Shown here piece after piece: positions 51,146-64,000 of a DNA stretch of 64,000 nucleotides. Source of the stretch: Flaccisagitta enflata (taxonomy: Eukaryota; Chaetognatha; Sagittoidea; Aphragmophora); the NCBI GenBank assembly GCA_965153355.1, contig OZ231126.1, positions 65,596,001 to 65,660,000 on the forward strand. The letters are read 5' to 3'. Both the position numbers and the translations under genes were made by a program. Below the pieces are notes generated by a model. It was given only the letters and a program-made list of their open reading frames with translations, was not told the DNA's origin and made no database searches. Each line of letters starts with the position of its first letter. Position 1 is the first letter of the stretch.

Positions 51146-52500
51146 CGTGTTCCAAACATTTCCGTTATTTTAAATGAGACTACAGAGAATCACTCTTCGG
51201 CCGAATATCAGCCAAATTCATTGAACGATTTTTCACAAAGACGACGACGACAAATGACGCGATTATCCACCGATTTTCTTCCAGCATCCAACTCTACTTT
51301 TCGCCGGGAAACATCGCACCAAGTCGAAGGCCAAAGTAGAGGGAGTGGTGGCAGAAGAGGAGGAGGAGGAGGAGGAGTGGGAAGAGGAGGCAGGGGAAGG
51401 CGGAGAGTCGTCTATGGAAGAGTTATTCTCCTAGCTCGCCCAAATCACAAGAGATGGAGAAGTGATCGTTACTACAAAGACAATGTCGAGAACATCAAGA
51501 ACATTACCGACCACGACGTTAACAAGAACATCAACAACATCAACAATGACAAAAACGTCAACAATAACATTAACAACAAAAACAACAACCACGACGACGA
51601 CAATAATTATTTCGTTTTCAACGACGCCTACAAAACGTCACCCCACGAAAAATTTTCAAATTATTCCATGAAAATGACTGAGCTGAGAAAAAGCCCTCGC
51701 ATGAATTCAATTGCTGCTGCTCAAGATATAAGTGGCGAGTCAAGCTTGAATATGTCGCTTGCCGTTTTCGAAAAGACAATCAGACAACGCGCTCACCTCC
51801 ATTTTAGTCGAAAAAATGACGTCGACGCCGCCTTCTCATCCTCCCTCTCCTCATCTCCCTTGCCGTCGTCGTCGTCGTCGTCGTCATCTTCATCCATATC
51901 GTTACCGTCGTCTTCAATGTCATCTTCTTCTTCTTCTTCTCCTTCATCCATGCCTTCGTCTTCATTGTCATTAACCTCATCTTCTTCGTTACCGTCATCT
52001 CCGTCGCCAAACTATTCGTTATCGTACTCTTATTCCTCCTCCTCCTCCTCCTCCCCTACGTCTCCTTTTCTTACTCCGTCATCGTCCTCTTCGTTTTACT
52101 CTATCACGGAGGCTTCTTACGCTTCTTCCCCAGCCCAAAAGACTACTTCGTCATCCTCGTATTACTACACATCTGCCTCATCCGATTCATCGATAGCCGC
52201 AAACTCGCCTCTAGTCCCTCCTCCTCTTCTTCAACCGCAGCCGCCGCCTCACCCTCCTCCACCGCCTCCTCCTCCCCCTCCTCCTCAACCTCTCGACGTC
52301 GTGTCTCGAGTTCGTCGTCAGTTTGGCGGTCAGACGCGCGGCCACGTGGCGGCGGATCGTCACGGCACTTGTCCGCTTTCCCTGCATCACGCGCAGATGG
52401 CGATCGAACAGTGCATGGCGTCGATACGACCGCCCCCCAGACAAGATCTCGTCTTAGTCGTTGGATCCGCCGATGAAAACTTTTTCAGGAACTTTTGCAA
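49745..52500 (+). pseudogene. Cys-rich protein large exon, second copy, broken
   Basis: 51110-52500 matches the first copy apart from a few substitutions and whole-triplet length changes. It keeps the donor TGCAA|GTAAGAG and stays open for over 420 codons. 49745-50310 and 50560-51110 carry many indels and stops, so the N-terminal Gly/Glu/Gln region cannot be read through. Either a decayed paralogue or an unpolished assembly of the same exon. Confidence 0.7.
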
Positions 52501-52502
52501 GT

Positions 52503-52611
<109 letters not shown>

Positions 52612-53330
52612 CAAAGAAAAAGAAGAGAGAGAGGAGAGAGAGAGAGAGAGACAGAGAGAGCGGGAGATGGGGAGAGAGCCGGAGAGAGCGAGAGAGTGAG
52701 AGAGAGAGACAAACATAAAGAAAAAGAAACTATATCCAAGGATCATGGCCATACCCGATGCCCTGCTTGGAGTGATTACTAATGAAGTGGAGTAAGAGCA
52801 GGGCAGTGGCCCCAATGGGCTGATGTCCAGTAGGACACAGGGGTGAATTTCCAGACGTCCTGAGAAGGCCTTTGGGCTTTGGGGCTATTTTCCATACATT
52901 GCATTTTTATCAATATTTTTGTCAATTTTCCATGCTATTGGATCTGAATTCTGCATTTATGTCATAATTCTACCAATTTTCCATGTTATTAAGTAGGGAT
53001 TTCAAATATTTTTAACTTATGGTAAATTTCCCATGTTATTTAATGAGAATCTCGCATTTTTGCATTTTTTGTCAATTTTACATGTTATTCAATGGGAATT
53101 TTGCATTTCTTCAATTTTCCATGCTAATTTGAGGCTCAGAAGCTATAGCGGGGGGGGACGCGCAGACGTACGGACGTCTGGAAATTCACCCCTGTGTCCT
53201 ACAGGACATCGGCTCAGCTGCTGCTAAAAATAAAACAAAAAAAAGAAAAAAAGAAAGAAAAAAAGAAAGGTAGGTAATCATCCCAGGGACAAAACCTAAA
53301 TTGACAAATTTTCCATTGTTATTCCTTCAG

Positions 53331-53379
53331 GAACCGCCACTACCAAAGAATCATCAATTGTTTCAGAACGATATTCCAG
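53331..53379 (+). CDS. Cys-rich protein exon 2, second copy
   Basis: Appears identical to 13643-13691 in exon and splice sites. Its intactness contrasts with the broken exons on either side. Confidence 0.6.
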
Positions 53380-53480
53380 GTGGGTAATACATTAAAATAT
53401 ACTATTACTACGTAAAAACTGTTGCGCAATTGCAACTTAATTGATGTGTTGTTTACTGCGTTCTTTGCCTCCTTTTACAG

Positions 53481-53603
53481 GATTGTCAGGGTGACGTTCT
53501 ATCTTTTGCTAAAAATCTACTCAACGTCTCAAAAATGGGGAGGGCCTTGCACAAAATGTGCCAAAACTCAGATGTCTATATAAGTGCCATCCCCTGCATG
53601 AAG
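53481..53603 (+). CDS. Cys-rich protein exon 3, second copy
   Basis: Appears identical to 13793-13915, with conserved acceptor CTCCTTTTACAG and donor GTAATTAG. Confidence 0.6.
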
Positions 53604-54413
53604 GTAATTAGGATACTTTGACAACTAGCCCGACCGGGACTGTCCGGACTGTGTCTCTGCGTGTATTGAATTTGCTCAAATACTTGGTTCAATCATTTAA
53701 TTCAGCGCAGGAACACACCGTGGCCAAAAACAGCCGAGAAACGCGGTTTTTGCACAGGCGCAACGAACCTACCGGCAGACGGACAGACCTCTAACAGAGA
53801 GGAGTTTCTGACGGACGCAACGAAAAACCATATTAGATTTGCCGTGAATATGACATAAAAATTTTTGAAAGCAGCCCCTGAATTTCACTTTTAATAACCA
53901 ATTGGTGACTAGACTCACACTGATAAGCAATAACGAATATTTTCAATAAAAATCGGAAAAAATTTCTAAGACGATACAGATCTTTTGTTTCTTTCGGGTT
54001 TCCCCGCTTGGGCCATGAAGTTTTAATTCAAGTAGATTCAAGAAACAGAACAGACCCAGCCCCTCACCCAGCCCTGGGCCCTAGCCCCCACCCCAACCCT
54101 AAAACCACCCCCTGACCCAACCCAACTCCTAACCCTACCTCACCTTGAATAACACAAATAAGAGGCCCATAAGATGTAAAGGGATTGTCGAGTTTAATGG
54201 GTGTTACTGACCGACTGACCAACCAACTGACTGACGGACACAGAAGAACAGTAGAGGTGTTGTCGCACCTAAAAACCGCTTAGAAATAAAATAAAAGACA
54301 TTACCGACTTCTGGAAATAGTACTAATTAAATGTGAATGCTTGCAAAAACATCTACAAACAGGCAAACGTCAAAGGTACTTTAGATCAATCATTACAACA
54401 TTTAACACCACAG

Positions 54414-54529
54414 CGTCACCATAAAGATGCTACTGACGAATCGCGCGTTGAGGCAGCGAAAGTCTATCAAAGAGGTGTGGCTGCGATTGACGGCATCACC
54501 AACAATGACCTCAACTGACTAACGGCAGA
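54414..54529 (+). pseudogene. Cys-rich protein exon 4, second copy, broken
   Basis: Six bases shorter than 14738-14859, with several indels. The frame reads to an in-frame TGA, and the domain cysteines are lost. It lies inside an indel-rich block (54010-54940). Confidence 0.65.
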
Positions 54530-55411
54530 GTAAGTCTACTTGACGCTAGAAAAGCACATCTAACTCCATCAATCTAATACTGATATATTGTCTGGCCCTG
54601 GCCTGTCTGTCTCTCCTCTCTTTCTCTCACTTTTAAATAGTAATAGTAAATGATGACCAATGCTGACATATGGGGAATTTTTTCCTCTCTTTCTTTCTTC
54701 CTCTCTTTCATGCTGTCCCTCTGACTGATCTCAGCTCATACCTAGTCTCAGCCTTGAGGTTTAAATCCCAGCCTTGAGGCCAACCAGCCTGAGGCCTCTT
54801 TGACTGAATTTGGGCTTCTAGGCTGGGATTTGGGGCTCAAGGCTGGGATTTAGGTACTTCAGGCTGAGAGATTTAGGCCTCAAGGCTGAGATATAGGCCT
54901 TGGCATGATTTGGGCCTCAAGGCTAGGATTTGGGCCTTGATGCTAGGATCTGAGTCAGAGGGGGGGATGGAGAAGGAGAAGGAAAAATTCCACATTATGT
55001 GAAAGCATAGGTCATCGACCCCGTTGGAGCCGCTGCACAGAGGTCTGTGAGCATACCATATCAGGACAAAAATATAAGCCAGCACCTAGGGATAATAGCT
55101 AATGTTTAAAGATGTCATTTAAAATATGCAGATCACATCTATATAGGGTTTTGCCTGCGTGCTGATCAAGCAGCTTCGAAAAGGGTTTTTGAAGGGGCGG
55201 TCGAATTCAATTAATATAATCTATATTTTCATCCATCCGGTGTACAAAATAGTGATGCCTCTTTTCGCCTGATCGAAATAAAAGGGCGATACGATATAAC
55301 ACAATAAGCGGCAATAATGGTGCACAATGGTGCCGATCCATTCCACGATCTTTTTCTCTTCCTTATCCTCTTCCTCATGAACTGCCGCTCTCTCCCTTAC
55401 CATTCTGTCCT

Positions 55412-55412
<1 letters not shown>

Positions 55413-55458
<46 letters not shown>
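55413..55458 (+). repeat. (CT)n microsatellite, short allele
   Basis: About 23 CT units where the first copy has over 120. The flanks appear identical, so the change is a contraction or an assembly collapse. Confidence 0.95.
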
Positions 55459-55461
<3 letters not shown>

Positions 55462-57246
55462 TATCGTCCTCTCCTTGAAAAAATTGACCATTTCGACCGT
55501 CAGAGGTGCCTAATCCGTCTCACTGCCGCGTAGTATGAAAAATCCGGCAAAAGCTACCGCACTTCTGTTAAATTCATAAGCTATGGACTATACGAAGGTT
55601 TTTCCCTCCTCTAAAACTCTCTTCCCCTCATCTGTCTACAATGAACAAACTCCGCTTTTTAGGGGTGGCATTCGCCATCCCCTCCACATTTACAGTACCT
55701 GACCAGATTCTAGAAATGGGGCTGTAATGTAAAAGGCCACACTTGCACCCAAATAGGAGAGGTGATTATCAGGTTAAGTTTTATTTCTCTCACAAGTTAA
55801 GCAAGGGCCATAGTTGGCCCAAGGAAGGAGCCGGGCCGTGTCTACACGGTGTGTGGGACAGGCCTCGGGGCCACCTGTTCGCCTCAAATGATTTGAAACA
55901 CTGAAGAAAGACCATGAATTTCAACTTAAACCTGAAATTTTTATCTATCATTATCCCTACTAACAAATCGAAACCGTGCTAAGTAAATGAATGATTTTTA
56001 AACATATTCATTGATATCTATCTATTTGCAAGATTGATACAAGCTTTCTTCATTTAATAAAATATTGAAAACCTTGACGCTGAGAAAGGTTCTTTTCTAA
56101 TTTAAAGAAGTTAATGAAGTGCATAATTTAAAAAAAACTGCAATATGCAAATGAGAAGTTTTCATATCCACCAAGACTGGAAAAGAAATAGTAGTGATCT
56201 TTGAGGAATGCGTGGAAATTACCTGGGTGGCCCTACATGAGATTCAGCATTTGCCTCTTCTTTCTGGCCCTTTTCCTCCATCATAACCCCTGGCTAGTCA
56301 TAACTGCTGTGACTTAAGATTTTACATTGCTACTATGCTATACAGAATTGGCACCTTGTTTGACCCAACCTAAAAAATCTCAGCTTCAAAAAAAACTGCT
56401 TTTAAAGAACAAACAAACACACTTAGTTGGTTTGGAGCTGATTCATCACATATTTGCTCAGAAAGTCAGGACAAGATACAAAGTGAATAAAACTGATCCT
56501 AATGAGGCTGTTGAATTAAGCAACACAAGTCTTGTGACATTTAAGATACTCCCTTAAAAGATAAATTATGAACATGAAGAGTTGGTGGCAACAGAAAATC
56601 TGAAAGTTTACCTGAGTCTGACCCCTGAATCAGTCAGCGCTAGGATATTATGCAATGCTTAAAGTGAGAGACCTCACTGACTTGAAATGAAAAGCTGCTT
56701 AGCAAGATGTGTTATTTATTTGAAAAACAGATGCTGAAATTCATGATTTGATATATATTAATTTAAATAAACAACCATAATATATAAGATAGAACAAATC
56801 CGGACTATGTGATATGAATATGATCACACAATACATCTTTACTGGCTATGCTATGTCTGAAGACAGGGTATATATTTGATCCACTCAAAGTTTCCCCCAA
56901 AATTCTGTGTCCTCTTTTAAATTATTAATACATTCTGAATTTAATAAAAGCTGCCAAAACAAACCAATGATACAAATTCAATTTTGAGCAAGTAGAAGTA
57001 ACTTGTAAAGAGGAAAATGAGGGCTTTGAGAGCAGAAAGTAAAGTCCACACTTCTTACTTTAATGAGCAACCACTATTTCTGCCTTGGTTGTATCATGCA
57101 CTAATTCTTCTTGTCCTGCAAAAAGGCTCAACACAACACTGCGCTGCCCTGCTCCCCTCAATTTTTAAATTCACAACTTGCCCAGGCAGGGTATGGAACA
57201 AGCGACTATCCAATAATTTTTATATCATTTTCCACTATACCTTCTC

Positions 57247-57735
57247 AGTAATGACGGTACCGTCAAGACGCATTAATTTGTAATCGTTTGGCGTTATCAT
57301 CGGCGCACACATATGCGCCCCGAAGCTTTGTCCAGCCGTAATCAGAGCTGCATCGACGATACACCATCGATATCCACTTCTCACCCTCCCAGACCTACTC
57401 ATGCTGCCAGCAGAACTAGGTAATATTTAAGAACTTTATTTTTTTGATGTTATCTTTCTATCTTTCAGATATATGATATTTTATTGAATATCAATTAAAT
57501 TATGTCGTATTATTTTACATTCTTTGTAAAGACTATACTAGTAGGGATACTGCTGCCGTACCATCACTCCGTGGGATGTCTACTTTAATTTTCCAGGCAT
57601 TCTCCTCGCCAGAAGAGTCTGAGAGATTGCAAGACAGATATGCAGAAGTAATGAAGACGATGTGCAATGGTTTGATATGCCAAATGAAATGGAACTAAAA
57701 CTTCCATATGCACTAACATATGTAGTTATTTAACA
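57247..57735 (+). pseudogene. Cys-rich protein exons 5 and 6, second copy, broken
   Basis: 57247-57423 corresponds to exon 5 and about 57550-57735 to exon 6. Deletions of one to several bases recur every 10-20 bases, so no frame survives and most cysteines are gone. The abrupt return to near-identity at about 57770 argues for a technical cause. Confidence 0.6.
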
Positions 57736-58057
57736 GAGCTCACGATGCCTGCCAAACACACTGGGCTGTTAAGGTCAGCTATTTGTTAGATATACACGTT
57801 CTAATTATTATGTGTCGATGAGAGAGGAACCACAACCACATTTCACGTTTCATTGTTACAGCTTTTCTTGTTACCGCCAAACTATCAATCGTTTCCCCAG
57901 GGCACTTTGCGGGTGAATTGGGTGATTTGCCTGCTTGCGATATTCATACTCACGTCTCGTTAAGTCGCCAATCGTTAAATCAGCTTGAGGACCGCCCATC
58001 TAGTCAGACCACGCCTTCGACGCGCGCTCAATTGTTTACAGTAGAACGATTTCATTA

Positions 58058-60352
58058 GCGGAGATTAGTGATGTTACCGAGCAAGCAATTAATCGAGCAT
58101 TAATCGATTAAAATATTGTATTAATTGCTTGAGCAAAACAAAAAACCTCGAAGGAAAATATTGTTCATTTGTTCAGAAAACGGCGAAAAAGTAAAAAGGG
58201 GACCGACCGACCGACCAACTGACCGACCAACCGACCGACATAGCGGGGTGTAGAGTCGCGTAGCACGCGACTAAAAATTGTCTTCTCAAGTGGACATCCT
58301 ATCCGAGATAAAAAGAACTGACCATTTTTGAAAATACCGGTGAAAGGCCAGGAATCCTTGAAAAAGTATTTTGCGCGATAAAGACTCTCCCTCCCACTTC
58401 CGTTGAGGCTGAGCGCGCCTTCTCTGCTGCCGGGATGTTCGTGACTAAATTCAGATCCCGTTTAAGTGAGAAAACCATCGATGCTATCATCTTCCTGAGG
58501 AAAAACTTGATATCTGAAAGAATTGTGAAAAAAAAATGTTCTGTGGTCCTCTACGAAAAAAAAAACCTTGGTTGCTACAAAATGATTGCTTTTTTAGTCG
58601 CGTGCTACGCGACTCTATAAGCCACTTTTCGGTCTGTCGGTCGGTCTGTCTGCATGTCCGTCCGTCCGTCACTAAGTCCTTTGAAAGGTGTTAAAAATGT
58701 TTTTTTTAACACTCTATACAATTTAATCGGGAAAAAAGTCGAAGTCAGTCTGACTTTTGACATATTCGAGAAAAACAGGGGTTTCATTTTCATGCTGTGG
58801 AAGTTGAGGATCTCTCAGGGCTGATTGAGTACCTAATGAAATTGATAGGGTAAGTAAATTTGATAATTTTCATTTGCGGCCACAGAATGCTCTACGACAA
58901 ATACTTTTCAAGGCGCTATGATTTTTTAAAGATTTATTTACGAAAAATTCAAATGGGATTTTTTTCGATTTTTGTTTATTTTGTATCAGATCAATAAAGG
59001 TGTCTATTCATGTTTACTTGAGCATGAAAATACAAAAAAAATGTTTATGAGCACAGCTGCTCATCTAGAATGTTCTGAGCATTTTAGCTCATTTAGCCTA
59101 CTTAGCTCAGTCTGTTCTTTCTGATTTTAAATACGATAAATGAATGAATATTTTCATACTTGTTTAAGCAAGCAAATACAAAAAATATGTCAGTGAGCAG
59201 AGCTGTCATCTGTGAGAGGGTGTTCTTAAGTATTCTAGCTCATTTAGCTCATTTAGCTTGCTCTTTTTCTCTGATTTGAAATAGGATAAATAAAATAATG
59301 TTTTGATTTAAGCATGCAAATACAAGAAAGCATGTCAGTAAGCAAAGCTGGTTGTCTGGTTGAATTATTTGAATATTTCAGCTCATCTAGCTCATTTGGC
59401 CTGCTCTATTTTTCTGGATTTTCAGTAATCAATACATACAATTGCTTTTGATTTGATCTAATAAAAAAAATTTCATGACTGAAGACAAAGTAGAATAGGG
59501 TATGAGCTCATCAACAATTAATGCAATTTCAAGAAAGTTCTCTATCAGAGGGATATGGCCCAAAATCATGTTTACAGATGGTCCATGAAAATTTCTAGCC
59601 CTGGGAACCCCATATTACGCCACACCTCCCTTTCCCATAGTGAAACATAGGCAAAAATCCTTCCTGTACATTTTCTATGGGATATGAGGGGGGTGGCGGC
59701 GGTAATTTTGAGTGGTCCCAGGGCCAATTTTTTGTTGTAGTTTGTATGTGCACATGATTTTGAGTCATATCCCTTTGATAGAGAACTTTCCTATGACTTT
59801 GTATGAACTCTTGTTATGCTAGTGAAAAGTGACCAATGCTTACAACTTTTTTCCTCACGGCGACAGCCGCCATAACTGGTAAATTAATAAACACTTGTTT
59901 GTTGGTCTGTTGGTCAGTCGGTTTGTCTGTCTATCTGTCTGTCCATCCGTCCGTCTGTATGTCCGTCAAAAAGTCCTTTCAAAGGTATTCTATTGCGTTT
60001 TTATTTCTCTTGATAGCAGAAAAAAAACTTGGAGCAGTAAACAGCTCTTTCCAATGTTTTTTTAAAGAAGAACGTTTGTCTGTCTGTCTTTTTTTTTAAA
60101 TGCCGACGCACGCCACTTGTTTGTTTGTTGCTAAACACTTTGAAACGTCTTACTTCTTTAAATATGATAAAAAAATCATCTTTTTCCCATTTCATTTCGT
60201 TTTTTTTTTTAGTGCTAGTGGCTAGGATACATAGCTAAAAATTAATGAGAAAAATCCTCGAAATTGCTCGATTAATGCTGGAGCAAATGATATTCAGGCC
60301 AATTAATCATCGAGCAAAATTTTTTTTGCTCGGTAACATCACTAGCGGAGAT
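58058..60352 (+). mobile_element. hAT element, second copy
   Basis: Same TAGTGATGTTACCGAGCAA ends (58066 to 60344) and the same GCGGAGAT flanks (58058-58065, 60345-60352). Sharing the insertion site shows the two 25-kb copies arose after the hAT insertion. The dimerisation-domain frame is better kept here (ISERI follows the helix, without the early stop). Units H and I are present at 58200-58272 and 58597-58672. Confidence 0.9.
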
Positions 60353-60960
60353 AATTGTGATTAATTGATAATCAGCAATCTACTGAACAATCTACAAAGT
60401 GATGATTACTAGCGAGGGCCAACTGAATGTTTTATCGCCTCTCAAACCACGAGCTTCTGTTTGACCGACTTGTTTCTTCTACGGAGATGTAACAAATAAG
60501 CAACAAGTCAATTACAAGTGGAAGTGATGATAAGGTGGAGTTGGATAAAATGGGTCACCCAATTTTTTCTCTCGAAAAATCTGGGATAAATTTTGGCGAA
60601 CATGATAAAATAAGGTTTAGTGCGTCTAGTTTTTGATGAAAACTGTCACAAACTTACCACAGTGAATGACACCTGCGATGAATAAAGTGGGCGACCCATC
60701 TTACCCCATCGACCTCTACTGGCGTGAAACCATGTGCTAAAATTTCTGAAATTGATCGCCACTCGCCATCGCGAGCTTAATTATTGGCTCGTCCTTCTTG
60801 ATAGCTTCGTCTTAAATTATCTTTTCATGGCTCGAGAAGTTTTTTTTTGTGTAACTTTTCGTGTGATGTTTTCTTATTAAATCTCCTTTACCGCCATTTT
60901 CGGCTTTGCAAGTTTTCCAAGCTTTTTTGCCCTCAAGACACTACAGAGAAGTGCCAAATA

Positions 60961-61295
60961 CAAGGTGTGAACCCCCTAAAAACTGTAACACCCCCACCTA
61001 CAGCGAGAACCAATTATATTACAGAAACTTTTGTATAAATAAAAGTGGCGCCACTAGAGCAATTTTTAAATTTTGACCACTAACTTGAAATATAACTAAT
61101 AAACATGTCAAAATATATTATTTTCAAATATTCATGAAATTAAGGTTTTTACGCTTTAACTTCGAACTGGAGTGGAAATCTTAAAATCGCCCTAGTGGCG
61201 CCACTTGTTTAGTCTTAAGGTAAAATTTAAAACCCAGCACAAACTATTTATTACTATAGTTTGATCTGCTACAGTTTTAGGGGGTTCACATCTTA
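60961..61295. mobile_element. TA-flanked MITE, second copy
   Basis: Appears identical to 21793-22127, including both TA flanks. Confidence 0.75.
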
Positions 61296-63127
61296 TATTT
61301 CTCCTTCCTCTGTAGACAGACGGACGCAAGGAGAGAAGGCGTCAGATATCTGATTCACTAATGACAATGCTATGCTAGCTAAATAGAATACAAAAGAGGA
61401 GACCGATTGCCACCCATGGCATCTAGCAATGGCGTTTTCACCGGGCGATCTAAAAATCCGGACTTTTGAGAATCTCGAGGCGGGAAGAACTACGCAGTCG
61501 TCAATGAATCAGTATCTGTAATTCGATGGTAGAAAGTGTCAACATTTGAAAATTATATACAATTTCATGTTGAATAGATAATTGTTGTTGAAAGCGGTAA
61601 TGAAGAGAAGAAACAGTTCGTTACCCAAGCAAAACGAGTGAAACCAAAGGGAGAAAAAAAATACACCCAGACCAAGACCTTTTTTTTTTTTGCGGCGCCA
61701 AAAACCAGCGGAAGATAAAAAAAATTGTAGGAAAAACGGTGGTTCGAAAAAGGACAAGATTTTCGGGAACATGATCGAGTAACAAAATGATAATTTCGTA
61801 AACAGAAAATTTGCTAAGGCGATGGAAAGGTGGGGAAAAAATCGTTTCGTAAAATATCATTACAGATAAATGATATCAAAAGATATTTTTTTTCTAGGTT
61901 GAATGCAAATTTAGCAATTAACAGTTAGTTTGCAGATAAGACCAAAGAAAAATGGTCACTTGCTAACATGATTATGCGCGGAGATGGGGGGAAATTGGTG
62001 CAATCATAATTCGTGTTAAAAAATTCTATCTCTGAAGATTGAAGCTGAAATACGATAAAAGGAAGGGGGGGGTAAGAAGGGAATATCGTCTCCGCGGAAA
62101 TGTAATCAGGTACGGAACAAATGAATGAAATGTTATTAAGTACGGCACGGCAAAAATTAATGACTTGAAAATATGCCGGCGGGATTGTGGTTAGCACATG
62201 TTAAAAAGAGAAACCGACTTATGCAATATGTTGATGAAGTTAATCGTCAATATTTGGGTTGTTCAAAACCCGCAGAATTAGGTAAGTACATGTTAGTCCC
62301 TTGATAACGTTACATAAGACTAGCGACATCGGATTGATAAATTCAGTGACCCCTAAACAGATAAGAAAGAAAGGAGCAAACATTCAATCGAGAGAAGCAA
62401 TCACACCGTATGCTACAAGGCCAATCAAGAGTAAAATGCTTTGTTTTTTAGCCGGATGCACGTAACTATTACCCACTACGTCAATTAGGCGGTCGGTTGT
62501 TCTGTCCATATGTCCGAGGATAATCCGAAAATGTGTTTTCCAAACTCTTCGTTTAATCCGAAGATATTACAATACAGTGTTGCACAGTCGTAAAACCCTA
62601 ACACCCAGAAACCCTGGCAAGGAAACGCCATTTATGGTCCACTTCATTTCTGGTAGTCGAGCTGCCAAATTCAATAAAAGTATTGAACGTACTTGCCCCT
62701 TTCCCAGCCCTTTCCCTAATTGTACACTATGGTTCCCTATCCTAACCTTGAAACAATAAAAGTCATAACTCATCAGTCCAGCCACAGAAGAGAAAGACGC
62801 AAGCAATCCCAAAATCACAGTACAGAAAGAATCACACAATCAAGTCCCCTTGTTAAGAAGAAAGTGGTACATAGTCCAGGTATAATTAATTAATTATGCA
62901 CTAGCTTGGCGTCAGCTTCAGGCTAAATCGCCGATCCCTTAAAGCCTGGCTCAGAAAACAGAGCCGACCGATAAAGTAAATGGATGTGAATATATCAGGT
63001 TGATTGAGCCGACTTGGGAACGAGACATAACTCGCCGATGTAGATGACTTCTGACTCAGAAATTTCGAGTCAAATTAGTAGGCCTAACTCGACAAATCTA
63101 CCAAGTCCTTCAACGTCACATTGAACA

Positions 63128-63238
63128 ATGATCATGCACAGACGCTTCAGCGAAGAAATCAAAGATTCGAAAAAGGCGCCCGACGTCAACATACGGACAG
63201 TCGACTCTTCAGCCGTGGAGCTGCAATTCATAATGAAA
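63128..63238 (+). CDS. Possible short coding exon, second copy
   Basis: Appears identical to 23960-24070. In the downstream open segment the first copy has an extra in-frame 18 bp (TTTACATCAGCGGAGCGT) that is absent here, and the GTT run before the acceptor differs. Confidence 0.25.
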
Positions 63239-63552
63239 GTAAGAGGTGGACTAGGAGGCAAAATACTGACATTACTCGCAATAACAAGCCGTTAACACTT
63301 TCGAGTGAGACGCGATTTTGAAAGCATTGATTTCATCGAAGCAGCAGGCGTTGAAGTTGGTGTTGCTGTAGTTGTTGTTGTTGTTGTTGTTTCAGGAGGC
63401 ATTATCACAAAGACGCGTGTAGAGGACGAGGAGAAAAACCCCGAGGCTACATTTACATCGGCGGAGCGTCGTAAAGGGAGAAAGGGGGCAGGGATGAAAC
63501 AAAAAGGGTTTGAGGATGGCGGAGACCACAAAGATATTATCTTCATTTAATT

Positions 63553-64000
63553 TCACAAACTGAGTATGGGCGTAGGTTCATTCCTCAGCGCCGCCGAGGA
63601 GGGAGAGTACGAATCGCCGCTGGCGTCGCTTTTGTCGCTCTTCAACGAGGCAGAGTTCCGATCGCTCGTCTTTTGTTTGTTATTGTTATTGGTAATGACG
63701 CTTTTGGCGGCGTTTTCCACAACGTCCCTGGACGACAGCACGCCGTTGGGAGTGGATCGTCCACCGACGCCGCTTTTCCGCTGTTGGTTGGCGCCGCCGC
63801 TGCCGATGGAAGAGGCGTTACTCTTGGCACTTCCGCCTCGGCTCCTCGTTGACGTCGTCGTCGTCGTCAATTTGCCCTCGTTATTATTTGCAACGACACC
63901 GCCGACGCCTCCATTGTTTCTGGCGCTGTCCCGATGGGAACCGAACGATTTGCCGGAGCCTATGCTGCGCCGATCGCCGCTGCCGATGCTGCTGCCGACG
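63553..64000 (-). CDS. Par-6 last exon, second copy, cut by window end
   Basis: Matches 24405-24852 with a few substitutions, and the TGA stop and PTPILSL end are intact. The 5' part of the exon lies beyond the window, so I cannot tell whether the rest of par-6 is also present there. Confidence 0.7.
   Translation of the reverse strand, partial: VGSSIGSGDRRSIGSGKSFGSHRDSARNNGGVGGVVANNNEGKLTTTTTSTRSRGGSAKSNASSIGSGGANQQRKSGVGGRSTPNGVLSSRDVVENAAKSVITNNNNKQKTSDRNSASLKSDKSDASGDSYSPSSAALRNEPTPILSL

Overview
This is nuclear DNA from an animal. The firmest anchor is the 3' part of a par-6 cell-polarity gene on the minus strand: a PDZ exon at 26313-26521 followed by two tail exons. The other anchor is a spliced plus-strand gene of six visible exons (10036-18523). 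It encodes a long low-complexity protein ending in a 12-cysteine domain. A short interstitial CCCTAA array (14382-14460) fits an animal with TTAGGG telomeres. I cannot place the organism more finely. No rRNA, tRNA, CRISPR or prokaryotic-style gene is visible.

Layout. 1-7320: right part of a foldback-like element made of 59-bp satellite units in inverted arms around a 1.85-kb spacer. 7360-9850: dense small elements (short structured units, a MITE, hairpins). 10036-18523: the Cys-rich gene, whose introns hold several inverted-repeat elements and long microsatellites. 18858-21176: a hAT element with a perfect 8-bp target duplication and a remnant transposase dimerisation domain. 21793-22127: a TA-flanked MITE. 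24405-26521: the par-6 exons. 26522-37150: gene-poor DNA with two further hAT-like insertions, short structured units, (A)GGCACCCGTTTTT clusters, two old inverted repeat pairs and a 21-bp tandem repeat. About 37185-64000: a second copy of everything from the window start to about 24850 (offset 39.1-39.9 kb), ending inside the second copy of the last par-6 exon.

The second copy is a patchwork. Blocks that look almost identical (for example 51110-52620, 53260-54010, 54940-56150, 59650-64000) alternate abruptly with indel-riddled blocks (for example 48170-50310, 54010-54940, 56150-57770). The riddled blocks destroy several exons. Either one copy is a decaying tandem duplicate, or (my preferred reading) this is a second haplotype joined in tandem with patchily polished long-read sequence.

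The most unusual signal is a dispersed family of 125-170 bp units. Each has a GACC/GACG tetranucleotide array followed by TATAGAG, a 7-bp hairpin and an A-run. The stem sequence differs from unit to unit but both arms change together. In the fuller units a third copy of the motif lies 90-160 bp upstream and can pair with the 3' arm instead. I do not recognise this family.
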